A DNA stretch of 64,000 nucleotides. Source: Eurosta solidaginis (lineage: Eukaryota > Arthropoda > Insecta > Diptera > Tephritidae). Position 1 is the stretch's first letter. The number at the start of each line of letters is the position of its first letter. The DNA lies in contig NC_090320.1 of assembly GCF_040869045.1 (NCBI RefSeq), positions 141,506,941 to 141,570,940 of the forward strand. Reading direction: 5' to 3'. The notes under the pieces are model-generated. The model worked only from the letters and a program-made list of their open reading frames with translations. It searched no databases and was not told the DNA's origin. Below, piece by piece: positions 29,901 through 40,056 of this stretch. The translations under genes and the position numbers were made by a program.

Positions 29901-32182
29901 GCTTTTACAACTGCGTGGTGGGGCAGGAAGTAATGATCCGAATCGTCGGATGGGATGTTCTTTTTTAATTTTCTCATATGTCCGAGCGTATCATATTCTG
30001 ACAACACTCGAACATATTCTTTCCCTAAATCTGGATTTTTTATTAGTCGCCCCTCATTCCGGAAGAATTGAGAGCATGCGCGTTTCAGGGACGGTCCCAA
30101 ATTAATGTTATTAGGGTAATCCTGCCTGAATGGTAGTGATACGGTGTACCTTCCATCTTCATCACGTTTCGTTGTTTCTTTAAATAATTTTTCGCAATAC
30201 CTTTCATCTTCAGTTAATATTTTGTTTTTTGATACATTTTCAACCTCCCAGAACGCTTTGAGTTGGTTGTCTAAAGCAACCTCGTTGTAAAAAGACATAA
30301 TGCTCTTCGTTGGATTCGGTGCTTCGATACGACCGGTGATTATCCAACCGAACACTGTCTCTTGGGCTAAGAGTGTGTTTAGCACATTCTTCTTTATACC
30401 GCTCATTATAATTTGGGGATATATGTCTCCGCCAAGTATGAGGTCTACGTCTTCGTTGACGTAGAATCTCTTGTCTGCCAAAACTAAGTCTGGGAATGCC
30501 TGCATAGTCATTGCGTTGATATGGCAGGATGGAAGATTCCCCGTGAGTTTCGCTAGAACTAGTACGGGTGTAGTCAGGCTGAAGCAGGGATCCACTGGTG
30601 AACGTAATTCGATGTTGGATGCTTCTTTCACCTGAGCTGACACCGCATTTGTGATGCCCGAAACATGGGCATGCATTTTCCTCGCTGGCAAATTGATCCT
30701 GCGTTTCAGTCTTTCAGTTATAAAGGAGCATTCAGACCCTGAATCAATTAATGCCCGCGCTGAGAAGTCGGTACCATTATGGTGAATGTGTACGCGAGCA
30801 GTTCCTAATAGCACGCCTGTGCTGGAATTAGCATGACAGGAATTTACATTCTGGTTCGCAGAAGAATTTGGTTGCCCCGATTCCTGTCTTCGTTGTGCTT
30901 GTGCCGAAGTTGTTGGGATATTATCCGCATCTTTGAAAGGATTGCGCCTCGTAGTTTGCTGAACTGTATCCGCATGCAGGAGTGTGTGGTGACGAGAGTG
31001 GCATTTGGCACAGTTGTACGAACTGGTGCACCTCGTCACTGTGTGTCCTGGGGATAAGCAGTTCAGGCATCCCCCCGTGGATTTGATGAAGTTGATTCTC
31101 TCCACTGGGGTCAGATCACAGAATCGGGGACAATTCCGTAACCTGTGTTCAGCTTTGCACATTTTACAAAAAACTCTTGATGTCGATTTGGAGGTCGGTT
31201 TTGATACCTTCGTTTGGAAGGCACCAAGTCGTTTTATGGGGGTTTCGGTTGTATGCCGAGTATTGGCTGGCTTTTGTCCCTTTTGGGCGTTAGTGCCGGT
31301 GAAGCTAGACACTGTTTCCAGTGTCTGAAACCTATTTGATAGAAATTTGTCCATATCTTCCCATTTAGATATGTCCATTTTATGGTCTATGCTTTGTTCC
31401 CATAGAGCCAAGGTACTTTCCGGTAGTTTTGTCGAACACAAATATGTTAGTATTGCATCCCAATTGGATGTGTCGATTTTGTGACACTTGAGGGACGATA
31501 GACAATTGTTTATATCGCTATGTAATTTCTTTAGCGCACTACCACACTCACTCTCTACCTTCTTTAAATTAAACAGAATTTGTAATTGCGTGTTGACTAG
31601 TATACGCTTGTTTTCATACCTTTCGCACAGGTTTTTCCAGGCCATATCGAACCCATCATTTGTTAGAGGGCATTTTTTTACAATATCTTTGGCCTCGCCC
31701 TGTGTCTTATTGTTCAGATGGAATAGTTTTTCCACCCCCTGTAGGTCGGAATTATTTATGTATATAGCAGTGAACAGGTCGCGAAAGGTTGGCCATGACA
31801 AATAGTCACCTTTGAAAATCTCCGTGTCGCAAGGAGGGAGGCGGATCTTATGCCCGCGAGGTGCGGCTGGGGGTGCTTGCTCAGAGATAGCAATATTTTC
31901 TACCTTTTTAAATTTCTCTGCCTCAGCAGATACTGCGGATAAGCATCGCATATATATTGAGTAGGTAGTCATATGCTTTTTCCGGATGGCCAACACATCA
32001 TTTGCGTCGACATCTTCTGATCCCATCAGTGAGTCAAACACAGACTTAACCTTCTTCCATAAGGAGCGCAACTCTTCTTGCTGTATCGCAAGAGTGTGCT
32101 TGTTATGACTTTCCTCTGGAATAAGGCTGTACTGCTGTTCAAACTCTGAGATTAACTCAGCTGATCGGACATAATTTTCCAT
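26933..32182 (-). CDS. BEL/Pao gag-pol polyprotein (intact, 1,749 codons)
   Basis: The start is the first ATG of the only long frame. Domains in order: gag with a DUF1759-like region (about 1-300); Cys/His knuckles (CPRFC and CLNCLSPGHTVTRC, about 350-400); aspartic protease (ALIDSGSECSFI, near 480); RT with YVDD at 891-894 (nucleotides 29501-29512); RNase H (IEIHGFCDASEKAYAAAVY); integrase with HHCC zinc finger (about 1375-1415); and D,D,E residues in GVDFAGPF, SDNGTNFVGA and GGLWEAGVKSFK (about 1447, 1512, 1565). The C-terminal DUF5641-like part includes GDLVVIKED. The order PR-RT-RH-IN and YVDD are typical of BEL/Pao. No stop or frameshift was seen, so this copy could be active. Confidence 0.95.
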   Translation of the reverse strand: MENYVRSAELISEFEQQYSLIPEESHNKHTLAIQQEELRSLWKKVKSVFDSLMGSEDVDANDVLAIRKKHMTTYSIYMRCLSAVSAEAEKFKKVENIAISEQAPPAAPRGHKIRLPPCDTEIFKGDYLSWPTFRDLFTAIYINNSDLQGVEKLFHLNNKTQGEAKDIVKKCPLTNDGFDMAWKNLCERYENKRILVNTQLQILFNLKKVESECGSALKKLHSDINNCLSSLKCHKIDTSNWDAILTYLCSTKLPESTLALWEQSIDHKMDISKWEDMDKFLSNRFQTLETVSSFTGTNAQKGQKPANTRHTTETPIKRLGAFQTKVSKPTSKSTSRVFCKMCKAEHRLRNCPRFCDLTPVERINFIKSTGGCLNCLSPGHTVTRCTSSYNCAKCHSRHHTLLHADTVQQTTRRNPFKDADNIPTTSAQAQRRQESGQPNSSANQNVNSCHANSSTGVLLGTARVHIHHNGTDFSARALIDSGSECSFITERLKRRINLPARKMHAHVSGITNAVSAQVKEASNIELRSPVDPCFSLTTPVLVLAKLTGNLPSCHINAMTMQAFPDLVLADKRFYVNEDVDLILGGDIYPQIIMSGIKKNVLNTLLAQETVFGWIITGRIEAPNPTKSIMSFYNEVALDNQLKAFWEVENVSKNKILTEDERYCEKLFKETTKRDEDGRYTVSLPFRQDYPNNINLGPSLKRACSQFFRNEGRLIKNPDLGKEYVRVLSEYDTLGHMRKLKKNIPSDDSDHYFLPHHAVVKAESTTTKVRVVFNASSPTANGNSLNDILLPGPVLQADLPILILRWRLYRFVFNSDIEKMYRQIWVNENHTKFQRIVHRTSPNDPISLYELKTVTFGVNCAPYLAIRTLLQLADDVSNSHPTAASILREYMYVDDVLAGGHTITSTIKARDEIRQVLQSAGFPLRKWTSNSEDILRDIPKADLLNENFLAFEDTSSVKALGIRWNAHSDLFYFKAGTLDNPENITKRAVLSAIAKLFDPLGWLAPMVIVAKILMQSIWLEGTAWDEPVSTSTLEQWRTFTDQYHEIDRIRIPRWVNFSPGTDIEIHGFCDASEKAYAAAVYMRVKTDVDVCTNLLLSKTRVAPVKTLSLPRLELCGAVLLAEITESLFRNLKLGPVKVHLWTDSTIVLAWIRKPPCSWSTFVAHRITKIIDMVGSKDWLHVNSESNPADLGSRGLPASDLVDNSLWWQGPSWLQEDNSHWPAQDTEYNTSIEEKRIKVHAASVNNNPNILDRFSDLSRALRVISYIFRFARRTHPKTRVSFNRQSHTMAPDEIETTSQRLIAICQRKYYQAEYANLKSGKPIHGKSEILPLNPFIDSDGIIRTGGRINASKDMPYNERHPIILPYTCRLSRLLVEFIHKISLHGENQLMLRFIRTQYWIPRVKTMIKSVIHKCKMCTIYKKRAQTQLMGILPKERTTFARAFTNTGVDFAGPFDIKSYRGRGCRTSKGYVCLFVCFSTKAIHLEATNDLSTGSFLAAFSRFVSRRGCPKNVYSDNGTNFVGASRSLRSEFKAFLREARDDTMNKYSHQTLAWHFIPPGAPHMGGLWEAGVKSFKTHYKKIASDHKYTFEEFTTLLCRIEACLNSRPLSPSSNEPSDLEPLTPGHFLVGGHLLAPPELDCDENPASIVNRWQKMKALHHTFCQRWKSEYLTEIQKRYKWKHPQSNLKSGDLVVIKEDNLQPNEWRMGRIVNIHPGSDNRLRVVDVQTTKGQITRPISKLVLLPSHDQEEDM

Positions 32183-33240
32183 TTTCTCAACAAATTATTC
32201 CTACCCAACTAAAAACAAATTAATTCTTTGAACAAAAAAGGAAACAATGCTTTGAAAAGTCGCTTTTATTTATTTATTTTAGATTTGGCCGACTTGTCTG
32301 ATATTTTCTCAAAAGTGAAGATAGGTAATGGTGTAACCTATTGCCACCCGCACGTATATATAAGTATGTATGTATCGGTGTGTGTAAATAAATTTGCAGA
32401 TTATTTGTGCTGTCAGACAGAGAGCAGGGGGAGTAACACCAATGTGTGCTGTGTGAGGCAAAGGGGGCCACTCGCCAATTCAATCTTTAATTTTATTAAG
32501 TGCGCGCGTTGATATAAAACTCGACGAAAAGTGTGAAATCGTGAAATAGATCTTATGCAACAAAGAACAAAAAACTGTGTAACAAGATTGATTAAGGAAA
32601 TTAGTGACGCAAAAGAAATTAAATTTTGCCGCAGTCAAATGGCGTGCAATTTTTGTGTGTAGTGAGGTTATGTGCACCTCTTCCCTGTGCTGTGTCTGGA
32701 GAGCCTTACCGCTGGTGGGGGGACAGACCAGATAGTCACAAGGAATCTTAACCGACGTTAATGCAACGCGTTTGCACTTATTTTCTTTTTTGGCACTACA
32801 CAGTTTTTTCACACTTTTCGCGGTTAACTGCAATCACGTATGGCACTTTAAATGATTTTTCGCACTTTTTATTTATTGTTTTTAACCAACCAAAAAAATG
32901 TGGCAAGAAATATTGCACTTACTCTGGCTTTTTATGGCGATTTGTATAGTGGTGCTTATGTGGTAAGATGGCTTGATGTCTTGCAGTGGCTTCCGCTCGC
33001 TGTCGATTGCTCAGTGATTGACGCTGATGTGAAAATAATACTTTTTTCCCGGATAAATTTTTTATGAGGAATTTTTAAGTGTGTGCGATCAGCTATGATT
33101 TTAATGTCACCAAAAGAATTTTACCACCAAAGTGTACCACCAAACGTGTATTTCAGCTTCTTAAAAGAATTTTACCATCAAAGTGTATATAGAAGATTTT
33201 GTGTGGATGTGGACTGTATATAGGCGCTCTGTTCTAATTC
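32183..33240 (-). other. BEL 5' leader
   Basis: About 1.06 kb lies between the primer-binding site and the gag-pol ATG, without coding content. A short direct repeat (aaagaattttaccaccaaagtgta and a variant with cat) lies near 33112-33185. The leader would hold packaging and translation signals; none was identified. Confidence 0.6.
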
Positions 33241-33258
33241 CTGGTGAGAAGGACCAAA
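33241..33258 (-). promoter_or_regulatory. BEL primer-binding site region
   Basis: Immediately inside the 5' LTR, the minus strand reads TTTGGTCCTTCTCACCAG. A TGG start directly after the LTR is the usual position for a tRNA 3'-end primer. The tRNA was not identified. Confidence 0.6.
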
Positions 33259-33758
33259 TGTTCGGCCTGAGTGCGTCTGGAACCGGCAGTGGGTAGGCGC
33301 ACACGGGTCGATCTCGCTCAATGGATGATTCACTCAATAGAAAAGAAAGAAGAACACGGGAGGATTTTCCTCGTTATAACTTTATTATGTGAATATATAT
33401 ATAACCTGGTTACAATATTACCTGAATATATTCTGGAAAACAGTGGAGACCGTTGGCGGCAGATGCGTGCTGGTTGGCTGTTGAAATCAAAGAGGCCGGT
33501 TGTATAGCAATCTACAACCGTTGACCCGCAAAATCCTCCGTTTTGGAGGGGAAGGCACCCACACATCAACCCCGACATGCATATGCATGAGTGCTGACAA
33601 AAAACACACATACACGTACATGTACATGCATGCACATGCATGTGGCGGTGAGGGTGTGGGTGGTTACAAATTAATTCGAGTATCGAGTATCGATTCGCAG
33701 GGTTGCATTGGGGGGATCGCAGACAGATGCGGAAAAAGTTAGGCATCCTGCCTAAACA
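33259..33758 (-). repeat. BEL 5' LTR
   Basis: It is 500 bp, with the same sequence as 19399-19906 apart from the 8 bp missing near 33381. The right edge gcctaaaca is followed by the target duplication catag. Confidence 0.9.
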
Positions 33759-33763
33759 CATAG

Positions 33764-34453
33764 CAACTGTTCTTTGCTTTCGCGATTCCCAACTAACTGC
33801 TGCATTTCCAAATGTAAAAACATAGCCTGTATACGACCTTCTATCGTCTATGTTGGCACCCCAATCAGCATCTGCATAGCCTGTTAAACTTTTACCGCTC
33901 TTTTGAAATAGAAGTCCTTGATCCTGTGTTCCTTTTAGATAACGTAAGACTCGTTTCGCTGCTATCCAGTGACCCTTTCCAAAATTTGAATTAAACTGGC
34001 TAAGCACGTTGACAGCATGTACAATGTCCGGTCGAGTAGATACAGCTAAGTACATTAGACATCCGATTAGATTTTGATAAGGTAATTTTTCAACTTCTTC
34101 CTCTTCTTGATCGCTTTTGGACACATATTCTTCGAAAGTTTTTCATTTATATTCATTGGAGTACTAACGGCCTTGAAGTAATTCATGTTAAAACGTATAT
34201 CTTTAATGTATTTAGTTTGCGTCATTAAAATCTGGTTTCGCTCAAAATTACATTTAAATTCAATTCCTAAACAGTAGTCTAAAATTCCTAGATCTTTCAT
34301 TTCAAATGATTTGGCAAGTTCGAATTTTAATTTATCTAATTCATACAAATTATCTGACGCCAATATAAGATCGTCTACATAGATTGTTAAGATAATAATA
34401 TAATTACTTGTTTTCCTAATATAAACACAAGGATCTGTTTTTAGTGGGCTCAA
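33764..34453 (-). pseudogene. Copia RT C-terminal part and RNase H start
   Basis: The frame from 34453 down shows IIILTIYVDDLILAS, with the catalytic YVDD at 34370-34381, then LGILDYCLGIEF and STPMNINEKLS. A frameshift near 34115-34130 moves to the frame NLIGCLMYLAVSTRPDIVHA, WIAAKRVLRYLKGTQD, GYADADWG and SRKQRTVAM. There the BEL LTR begins. Upstream, another frame change near 34450 and a TAG near 34566 separate it from the main pol frame. Residues after VAM in this frame are BEL LTR translation. Confidence 0.9.
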
Positions 34454-34571
34454 TCAAGCTAAGTTCTTTAAGTTTTTCATCCAACTTCTTATACCATTGT
34501 CTTCCTGATTGTTTGAGTCCATACAATGCCTTTTTAATTTTACAAACCTTGTTTCCCGAATACTCGATCTT

Positions 34572-36683
34572 CTATTTTTGGTCAAGGATTTCATTTAAAT
34601 TCTCTGGTATTTCCATGAGTATTTCTTCCTCGATTTCTTCGTTTAAATATGCGCAAACAAAATCCAATTGGTGTACATGTAGTCCCAATTCCACTGCCAG
34701 TGCCATTAACATTCGAATCGAACCTATTCTAGCTACTGGGGAAAACGTTTCGTTAAAATCTATACCTGGTTTTTGGGTAAAACCTTTTGCAACTAATCGA
34801 GCTTTTCTTCGTTCAATTGACCCATCAGCTTTAAATTTTGTACGTAAAACCCACTTACATTTTACAGTCTTCTTTGCTTTAGGTCGATCAATAATTTCCC
34901 AAGTTTCGTTCTTTTTTAGTGCATCAAATTCTTTTCGTATTGCTTCCTTCCATTCGTATGCATCGTTCCCAGAAATTGCTTCTTTTACATTTAACGGCTC
35001 ATTGTCTTCTGCTAAACCAGCAAAATTAAAATCAACCCAATCCGCTTCTTCGTTTGTTGTAACCATGTTAAATAACTTCCTTGGTCTACCCCGCTTGCCT
35101 GTTAACAATTTCTTTGGTCGTCCAGGACCTTTCTTCGATGTCTGTGGGGTTTGGAATTCTTGCTCTGATTCGCTGCTTTCACTAAATACCATTTTTTCTG
35201 GGGTTTCATTTTCTTCATTACTTATTGATTTGCTTTGTGAATCGTTGCTTTCATTTAGTACCACATTTCCTTGGTTTTCGTTTCCACCATTATTTATTGG
35301 ATTTCTTTGGCTCGTTTCTTCTTTAAAATTTATATCTATTACATTTCCTTTCCAGTATTCTGTATCTATGAAATCTTGTATTTCGTTATCTCGCTTCTGA
35401 AAATGTTCTGTAAATATTACATCTCTACTCCGAAAAATTTCTTTAGTATCAGGACACCATAATCTATAAGCTTTGGACTGTAAGGAATAACCAATGAATA
35501 CGCATTTTCGAGATTTGGCTTCAAATTTACCTTTATTCCCTCTCTTATCTAGCATGTAGGCTATCGAACCGAACTTTTTAAAATAACTTACCACAGGACT
35601 GCGACCTGTCCATAATGTGTATGGTATTTGTCCATCTAAGCTTCGCGATGGGTATCTGTTCCTGATGTAATTTGCCGTTAATATTGCTTCTGCCCAGAAA
35701 CCACCCGACAAACCTGATTGTAACAACATACATCGCGCCATTTCAATTAGAGTTCTATTTTTCCTCTCAGCGACACCATTCTGCTGAGGCGTATACTCCA
35801 CTGAATATTCATGTTTTATACCTTCCTCTTTTAAAAATTTCTCTAGCTTCTGTAAAGTGTATTCAGTTCCGTTATCTGATCTCAATGTTTTTATTTTCTG
35901 CCCAGTTTGTTTCTCTACTAAATTCTTATATTCCTTAAATTTATCTGCAACTTCGTTTTTATGCTTTATAAAATATACCTCGGACCATTTTGTTTTATCG
36001 TCAATAAATGTGACGAAATAACGTGAACCCCCAATAGAGTTTATTCGCATAGGCCCACAGACATCGCTATGTATAAGCTCTAGAACATCTTTACTTTTAG
36101 ATAATGATATACGATATGGAGCTTGGACGTGTTTTCCTTGAATACAAATTTCACATTTTGGAACGTCTACATTATTACCAATACTTACACCACGGATTTT
36201 ATTCCGCTGTATGATTTCCTTCAAATTCTTGAAATTCAAATGGCCGAAACGTTCGTGCCAATCAAGCAATGACTGTGTAGACATCCGTGCCGTTCTGCTT
36301 TCTTCATTTGATTCGTTAATAAAATATAAACCTTTGTGCTTGTGAGCAATCATCATAATGTCATCTGTCTCCGGATTTTTCACCACTGCCTGTTTTTTCG
36401 TAAAGATGACTTCAAAACCGTGCTCTGTAATTTTTCCAACTGATAACAAATTTGAACGAAGATCCGGAACGTACAATGTGTCCACGAGTTTCAGGTGCCT
36501 ACCCTCTTCTGTCTGCAATTTTACGACTCCGTTACCAGCAATATTTGTTGAATCATTATTCGCTAAATTCAAAATGTTTGATTTTGGTGGTTCAATCTTT
36601 AAAAATTTAGAATTCTGCGCACACATGTGAGACGATGCGCCAGAATCTAAGCACCATTGGTTTTCTACCGTGTAAACTTGCAT
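34572..36683 (-). pseudogene. Copia pol: protease, integrase and RT N-terminal part
   Basis: The 703-residue frame runs on from gag in the same frame after one TAA. It contains protease CLDSGASSHMC (residues 11-21), the pre-integrase finger (WHERFGHLNFKNL...CEICIQGK) and the integrase core (HSDVCGPM, RSDNGTEYT, QQNGVAERKNRT). A proline/lysine-rich stretch (GPGRPKKLLTGKRGRPRK) follows, then the RT start (ARLVAKGFTQKPGIDFNETF, LDFVCAYLNEEI). The frame ends at a premature TAG. YGLKQSGRQWYKKLDEKL continues beyond it in the same frame. Gene order PR-IN-RT-RH is diagnostic of Ty1-copia. Confidence 0.9.
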
Positions 36684-36764
36684 AGCAATTTCAGCCGTTC
36701 TAGTAGATTCTGATTTCTCCTTACCTTTACTTTGGTTTCGCTTACCCTTTGTCCGTAATCTGCA

Positions 36765-37469
36765 TTATTTTGCTTTATGTCCGAGTTTTCCACATGTATG
36801 GCATGCATATTTGAAACTTCCTTCTTGGGATTTTTCCGATTTTTGAAACTTATACCCGTTCTTATTAACAAACAATGCACCAGCGACCGCTTCTTTTCCC
36901 GTACGCTTTCTTGCTTCGTACTCTTCTAGTAATTTGATCTTCAATATTTCTATTTCTGGAAGCCTTTCTTGTGTCTCAATCGCAATCCTAAACGTTTCGT
37001 ACTCATCTGGAATGCTATACAGAAGCAAAACAATGAGCAGATCTTCAACAATTTTAACGTCCATTTCTTCCAGACGGTCGACAATCTCGAAAAAATTACG
37101 CAAATGATCTCTTACATCATCACCATTCTTCATCTTTGACAAAATTAAAGACTTCAGTAACATGGCCTTTTTAGCTGGACCTTTCGACTGATATACAGCA
37201 TGCAGCTTGATCCATATATCTCTCGACGTAGAACAATTCTTTATTTGCCTTAATTCTGGTGGTGAAAGCGTAAGAATTAAATCCGATCGTGCTTTAGCGT
37301 CCATTGATTCCCACGCTGTAACATCCTCTGCAGGTTCTTCTGGCTTCACACATGTTCCGGCTACATATTTCCACATATCATTCTTGATGAGTAGAGCCTC
37401 CACCTGAATTTTCCAGGTATCAAAATTCTCCTTCGTAAGAGGTTCTATCTTGAAGCTTGCGTAGCTCAT
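36765..37469 (-). pseudogene. Copia gag
   Basis: The 234 residues begin MSYASFKIEPLTKENFDTW, with a gag-polypeptide UBN2-like core (WESMDAKARSDLILTL, IWIKLHAVYQSKG). They end in a zinc knuckle CHTCGKLGHKAK. An in-frame TAA at 36765-36767 falls inside the knuckle, just before its last Cys. Reading on in the same frame gives CRLRTKGKRNQSKG and then pol, so gag and pol were one frame before this nonsense change. Confidence 0.9.
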
Positions 37470-37544
37470 TTTTTTATTTTTGTTTTTTTTTTTTTTTTAT
37501 TTAAACGGCAGCAAAAGAAAAAACTACTTTTTATTTTTGATATT

Positions 37545-37561
37545 TTCCTGGGCCCGTAACC
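37545..37561 (-). promoter_or_regulatory. Copia primer-binding site
   Basis: Directly inside the 5' LTR, the minus strand reads GGTTACGGGCCCAGG. This resembles the site used by copia elements, which pair with an internal part of initiator tRNA-Met (GGTTATGGGCCCAG in the classic case), with one difference. Confidence 0.7.
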
Positions 37562-37728
37562 TGTAGGTTTAAAGTGTGTAAAACGAATAATATTTTATTC
37601 AGAACTTTTTATAACGTATTGAAACAATGCTTATTATGATGCAAATAAATTAGTATACAAAGTTGTTCATTTGCAAGTACATATATAAACGTATGTCTAT
37701 ATAATAACTTATCGAATAAGTTCCAACA
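37562..37728 (-). repeat. Copia 5' LTR
   Basis: It is 167 bp and identical by eye to 18855-19021. The target duplication aaagt follows at 37729-37733, and then the rest of the gypsy LTR. Confidence 0.9.
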
Positions 37729-37733
37729 AAAGT

Positions 37734-37791
37734 AATTAAATATATGTATGTATAAAAGTATGAATAGAGGTACATATGGGTCCTTATATTA
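37734..37791 (-). mobile_element. Gypsy 3' LTR, second piece
   Basis: It matches 50991-51046 of the 5' LTR (gtataaaagtatg, agaggtacatatgggtcc, ttatatta). Together with 18647-18849 it makes one LTR interrupted by copia. Confidence 0.75.
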
Positions 37792-37858
37792 AACGTAAAT
37801 ATATTATAATTAGAAATATAGTTCAGTGTTATTATTATATATATGTATATATATATAA

Positions 37859-38352
37859 ATGGGGTATTCCATCCCATTTCGACCAATTTTGAACCCGACC
37901 CCTTTAGAATTGGCTGAAAGTTTTTCTTCTTTTTCTAGCTTACGAAAGACGATTTTCAGATTTTTTTCAAATTTTTCCATCCAACTCAAAAAAAGTTATG
38001 AATTTAAAAAAAACACCGTTTTTGTTTTCAAACTGCTATAACTTTTTCAAAAATTGACCATTTGGGATCTTTTTTTTTTTTAAATTTGTTTTTAAATCTA
38101 CTTTTCGGAAAAAATACAAAAAAAATTAAAAAAAAAAAGATCCCAAACGGTCAATTTTTGAAAAAGTTATAGCATTTTGAAAACAAAAACGGTGTTTTCT
38201 TTTAAAATTCATAACTTTTTTTGAGTTGGATGAAAATATTTGAAAAAAATTCTGAAAAACGTCTTTCGCAAGCTAGAAAAAGAAGAAAAACTTTCAGCCA
38301 ATTCTAAAGGGGTCGGGTTCAAAATTGGTCGAAATGGGATGGAATACCCCAT
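37859..38352. mobile_element. Near-perfect palindromic foldback element (494 bp)
   Basis: The ends atggggtattccatcccat and atgggatggaataccccat are exact complements. Matching continues inward for about 220 bp per arm (cgacccctttagaattggct, tttttcaaaaattgacca), with a short A/T-rich centre near 38085-38130. It sits in an alternating TA tract, so the target duplication is not resolvable. No coding content. Such palindromes are typical of small non-autonomous DNA transposons. Confidence 0.85.
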
Positions 38353-38397
38353 ATATATATTTTTTTTAGAACATAATTAATTTTTTTTTTTTATAAT

Positions 38398-39510
38398 TCA
38401 TGTTTTTCGTTTTACTTGGGATTTATATACTTTTTTAAATTTGTTATCGTTTGATACTAAATTATTTCCATCTTGCTTATAATTAACAACTTTCTGGTAT
38501 TTAGGTTTTGATTTACTAACCCTGTTATTATTAACAATGTTGTTGGCAAAACTGTCTGTATAAATTCTATTGGTTTTCTGATTCAAAGCATTTATACGAT
38601 TAACTTTCTTCTAATGTACTATTTGTGAAAGCTTAGATATTTCTTCTTGTGGTATTAAATATTCGTCGAAAACTAGTAGTAATGTGAAAAGTGTTGTTGT
38701 ATGACATTATTGCTTTTTGCACATGTTCGCTAATATCATCCTTATTATTTGGATCCACATTAAAGAGCCGAATGTGTTCGTTGAGGGTTCCATGAAGCCT
38801 CTCTATATCTGCATTTGTAGTTTTAAGATATGATGTGGTCGTATGCCACTTTATTTCCTGTTCTTTTAAAAATTCTCTAACTAGGGCAGTACCTAGTTCA
38901 TTGTCGAATACTAATAGATTTGGTTTCGCTAAATACTGAATTCTCTCCTTGAGTGCTTTAAGTATTGATACCCAAGTTATATCTTCTAAATAAGAGGCAG
39001 TTGCATACTTCGTAAGTTTATCTATGATTGTCAGATACATGGTGCCTCGTTGTGGAAACCATATATCTATATGCACAATATCGTTATGCTTTACTGGGGT
39101 GGGTGTAATGTTTAAACTGTATTTTATCGGAGACCTATCGTGTTTTGCAATCCTCCAAATATCACAGTTATTGATGTACTTCTGGATTTCTTTTGGAATT
39201 TCGGGTAATAATATATTTTTTTTCAATTCCTCGTAAACCTCATGAATATCTCTATGGTAATTTTTAATATGCGGTTTTCAATTAACTGCAAAAGACTTTC
39301 TCTATCAGTTATATCTTCTATAAATAAATTTGCCTTTAGTATTTTTAGGCTTTTGTTTTTTGCAAAATATTTTATATACAAAGCTTGGAATTCTTTGTAT
39401 AGCTCAATATTTGGCCACAAAACAACTACGAGTCCTTTTGAAGGAAGTTTATCTTTTAGAAAGTTCAAAATACCATCCGCATTCGACACCTTTAAGTTAT
39501 GTCTGATCTT
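38398..39510 (-). pseudogene. Gypsy integrase and pol C-terminus
   Basis: The minus strand shows the RNase H-to-integrase linker (KGLVVVLWPNIELYKEFQAL, LKILKANLFIEDI). The zinc-finger end (YINNCDIWRIAKHDR) follows with the second Cys changed. The catalytic core has HIDIWFPQRGTMYLTIIDK, VFDNELG and DIERLHGTLNEHI. A short C-terminal piece ends QVKRKT at 38398. Frame breaks occur near 39225 and 38632. It is separated from its RNase H by R copy 3, which entered at about 39512. Confidence 0.8.
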
Positions 39511-40056
39511 ATTTTTATACTCAGTTGGGCAGAGCTCACAGAGTATATTAACTTTGATTGGATAACGGTTGGTTGTACAGGTATAAAGGAATCGAGATAG
39601 ATATAGACTTCCATATATCAAAATCATCAGCATCGAAAAAAAAATTTATTGAGCCATGTCCTTCCGTCCGTCCGTCTGTCCGTTAACACGATAACTTGAG
39701 TAAATTTTGAGGTATCTTATGAAATTTGGTATGTAGGTTCATGGGCACTAGTCCAGATCACTATTTAAAATGAACGATATCGGACTATAACCACGCCCAC
39801 TTTTTCGATATCGAAAATTTCGAAAAACCGAAAAAGTGCGATAATTCATTACCAAAGACGGATAAAGCAATGAAACTTGGTAGGTGAGTTGAACTTGTGG
39901 CGCAAAATAGAAAATTACTAAAATTTTGGACAATGGGCATGGCACCGCCCACTTTTAAAACAAGGTAATTTAAAAGTTTTGCAAGCTGTAATTTGGCAGT
40001 CGTTGAAGATATCATGATGAAATTTGGCAGGAACGTTAGTCCTATTACTATATGTT

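Larger units (their letters stand above)
19399..33758 (-). mobile_element. BEL/Pao retrotransposon carrying host-gene fragments
   Basis: The LTRs are 19399-19906 (508 bp) and 33259-33758 (500 bp), flanked by the 5-bp duplication catag (19394-19398 and 33759-33763) inside copia RNase H. The LTRs look identical apart from an 8-bp insertion in the left copy near 19520. An intact 1,749-codon gag-pol lies at 26933-32182. Between the pol stop and the 3' LTR are about 7 kb, far more than a BEL 3' region needs. That stretch includes plus-strand HDAC6-, INTS3- and Nup43-like pieces. Either the element transduced them or they were inserted later. Confidence 0.9.
18855..37728 (-). mobile_element. Ty1-copia element inserted in the gypsy LTR
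   Basis: Its two 167-bp LTRs (18855-19021 and 37562-37728) appear identical by eye. The flanking duplication aaagt lies at 18850-18854 and 37729-37733, and the gypsy 5' LTR shows the uninterrupted site tttgttaaaagtaagta. gag-pol lies on the minus strand (37469 leftward) and its RNase H end is at 19393-19055. The body is split by the BEL element. Despite identical LTRs, coding is broken by two nonsense codons and two frameshifts. Confidence 0.9.

Noticed and set aside
37859..38352. Possible regulatory or viral hairpin
   Set aside because: The arm length, exact terminal matching and TA-rich insertion site fit a foldback DNA element better.
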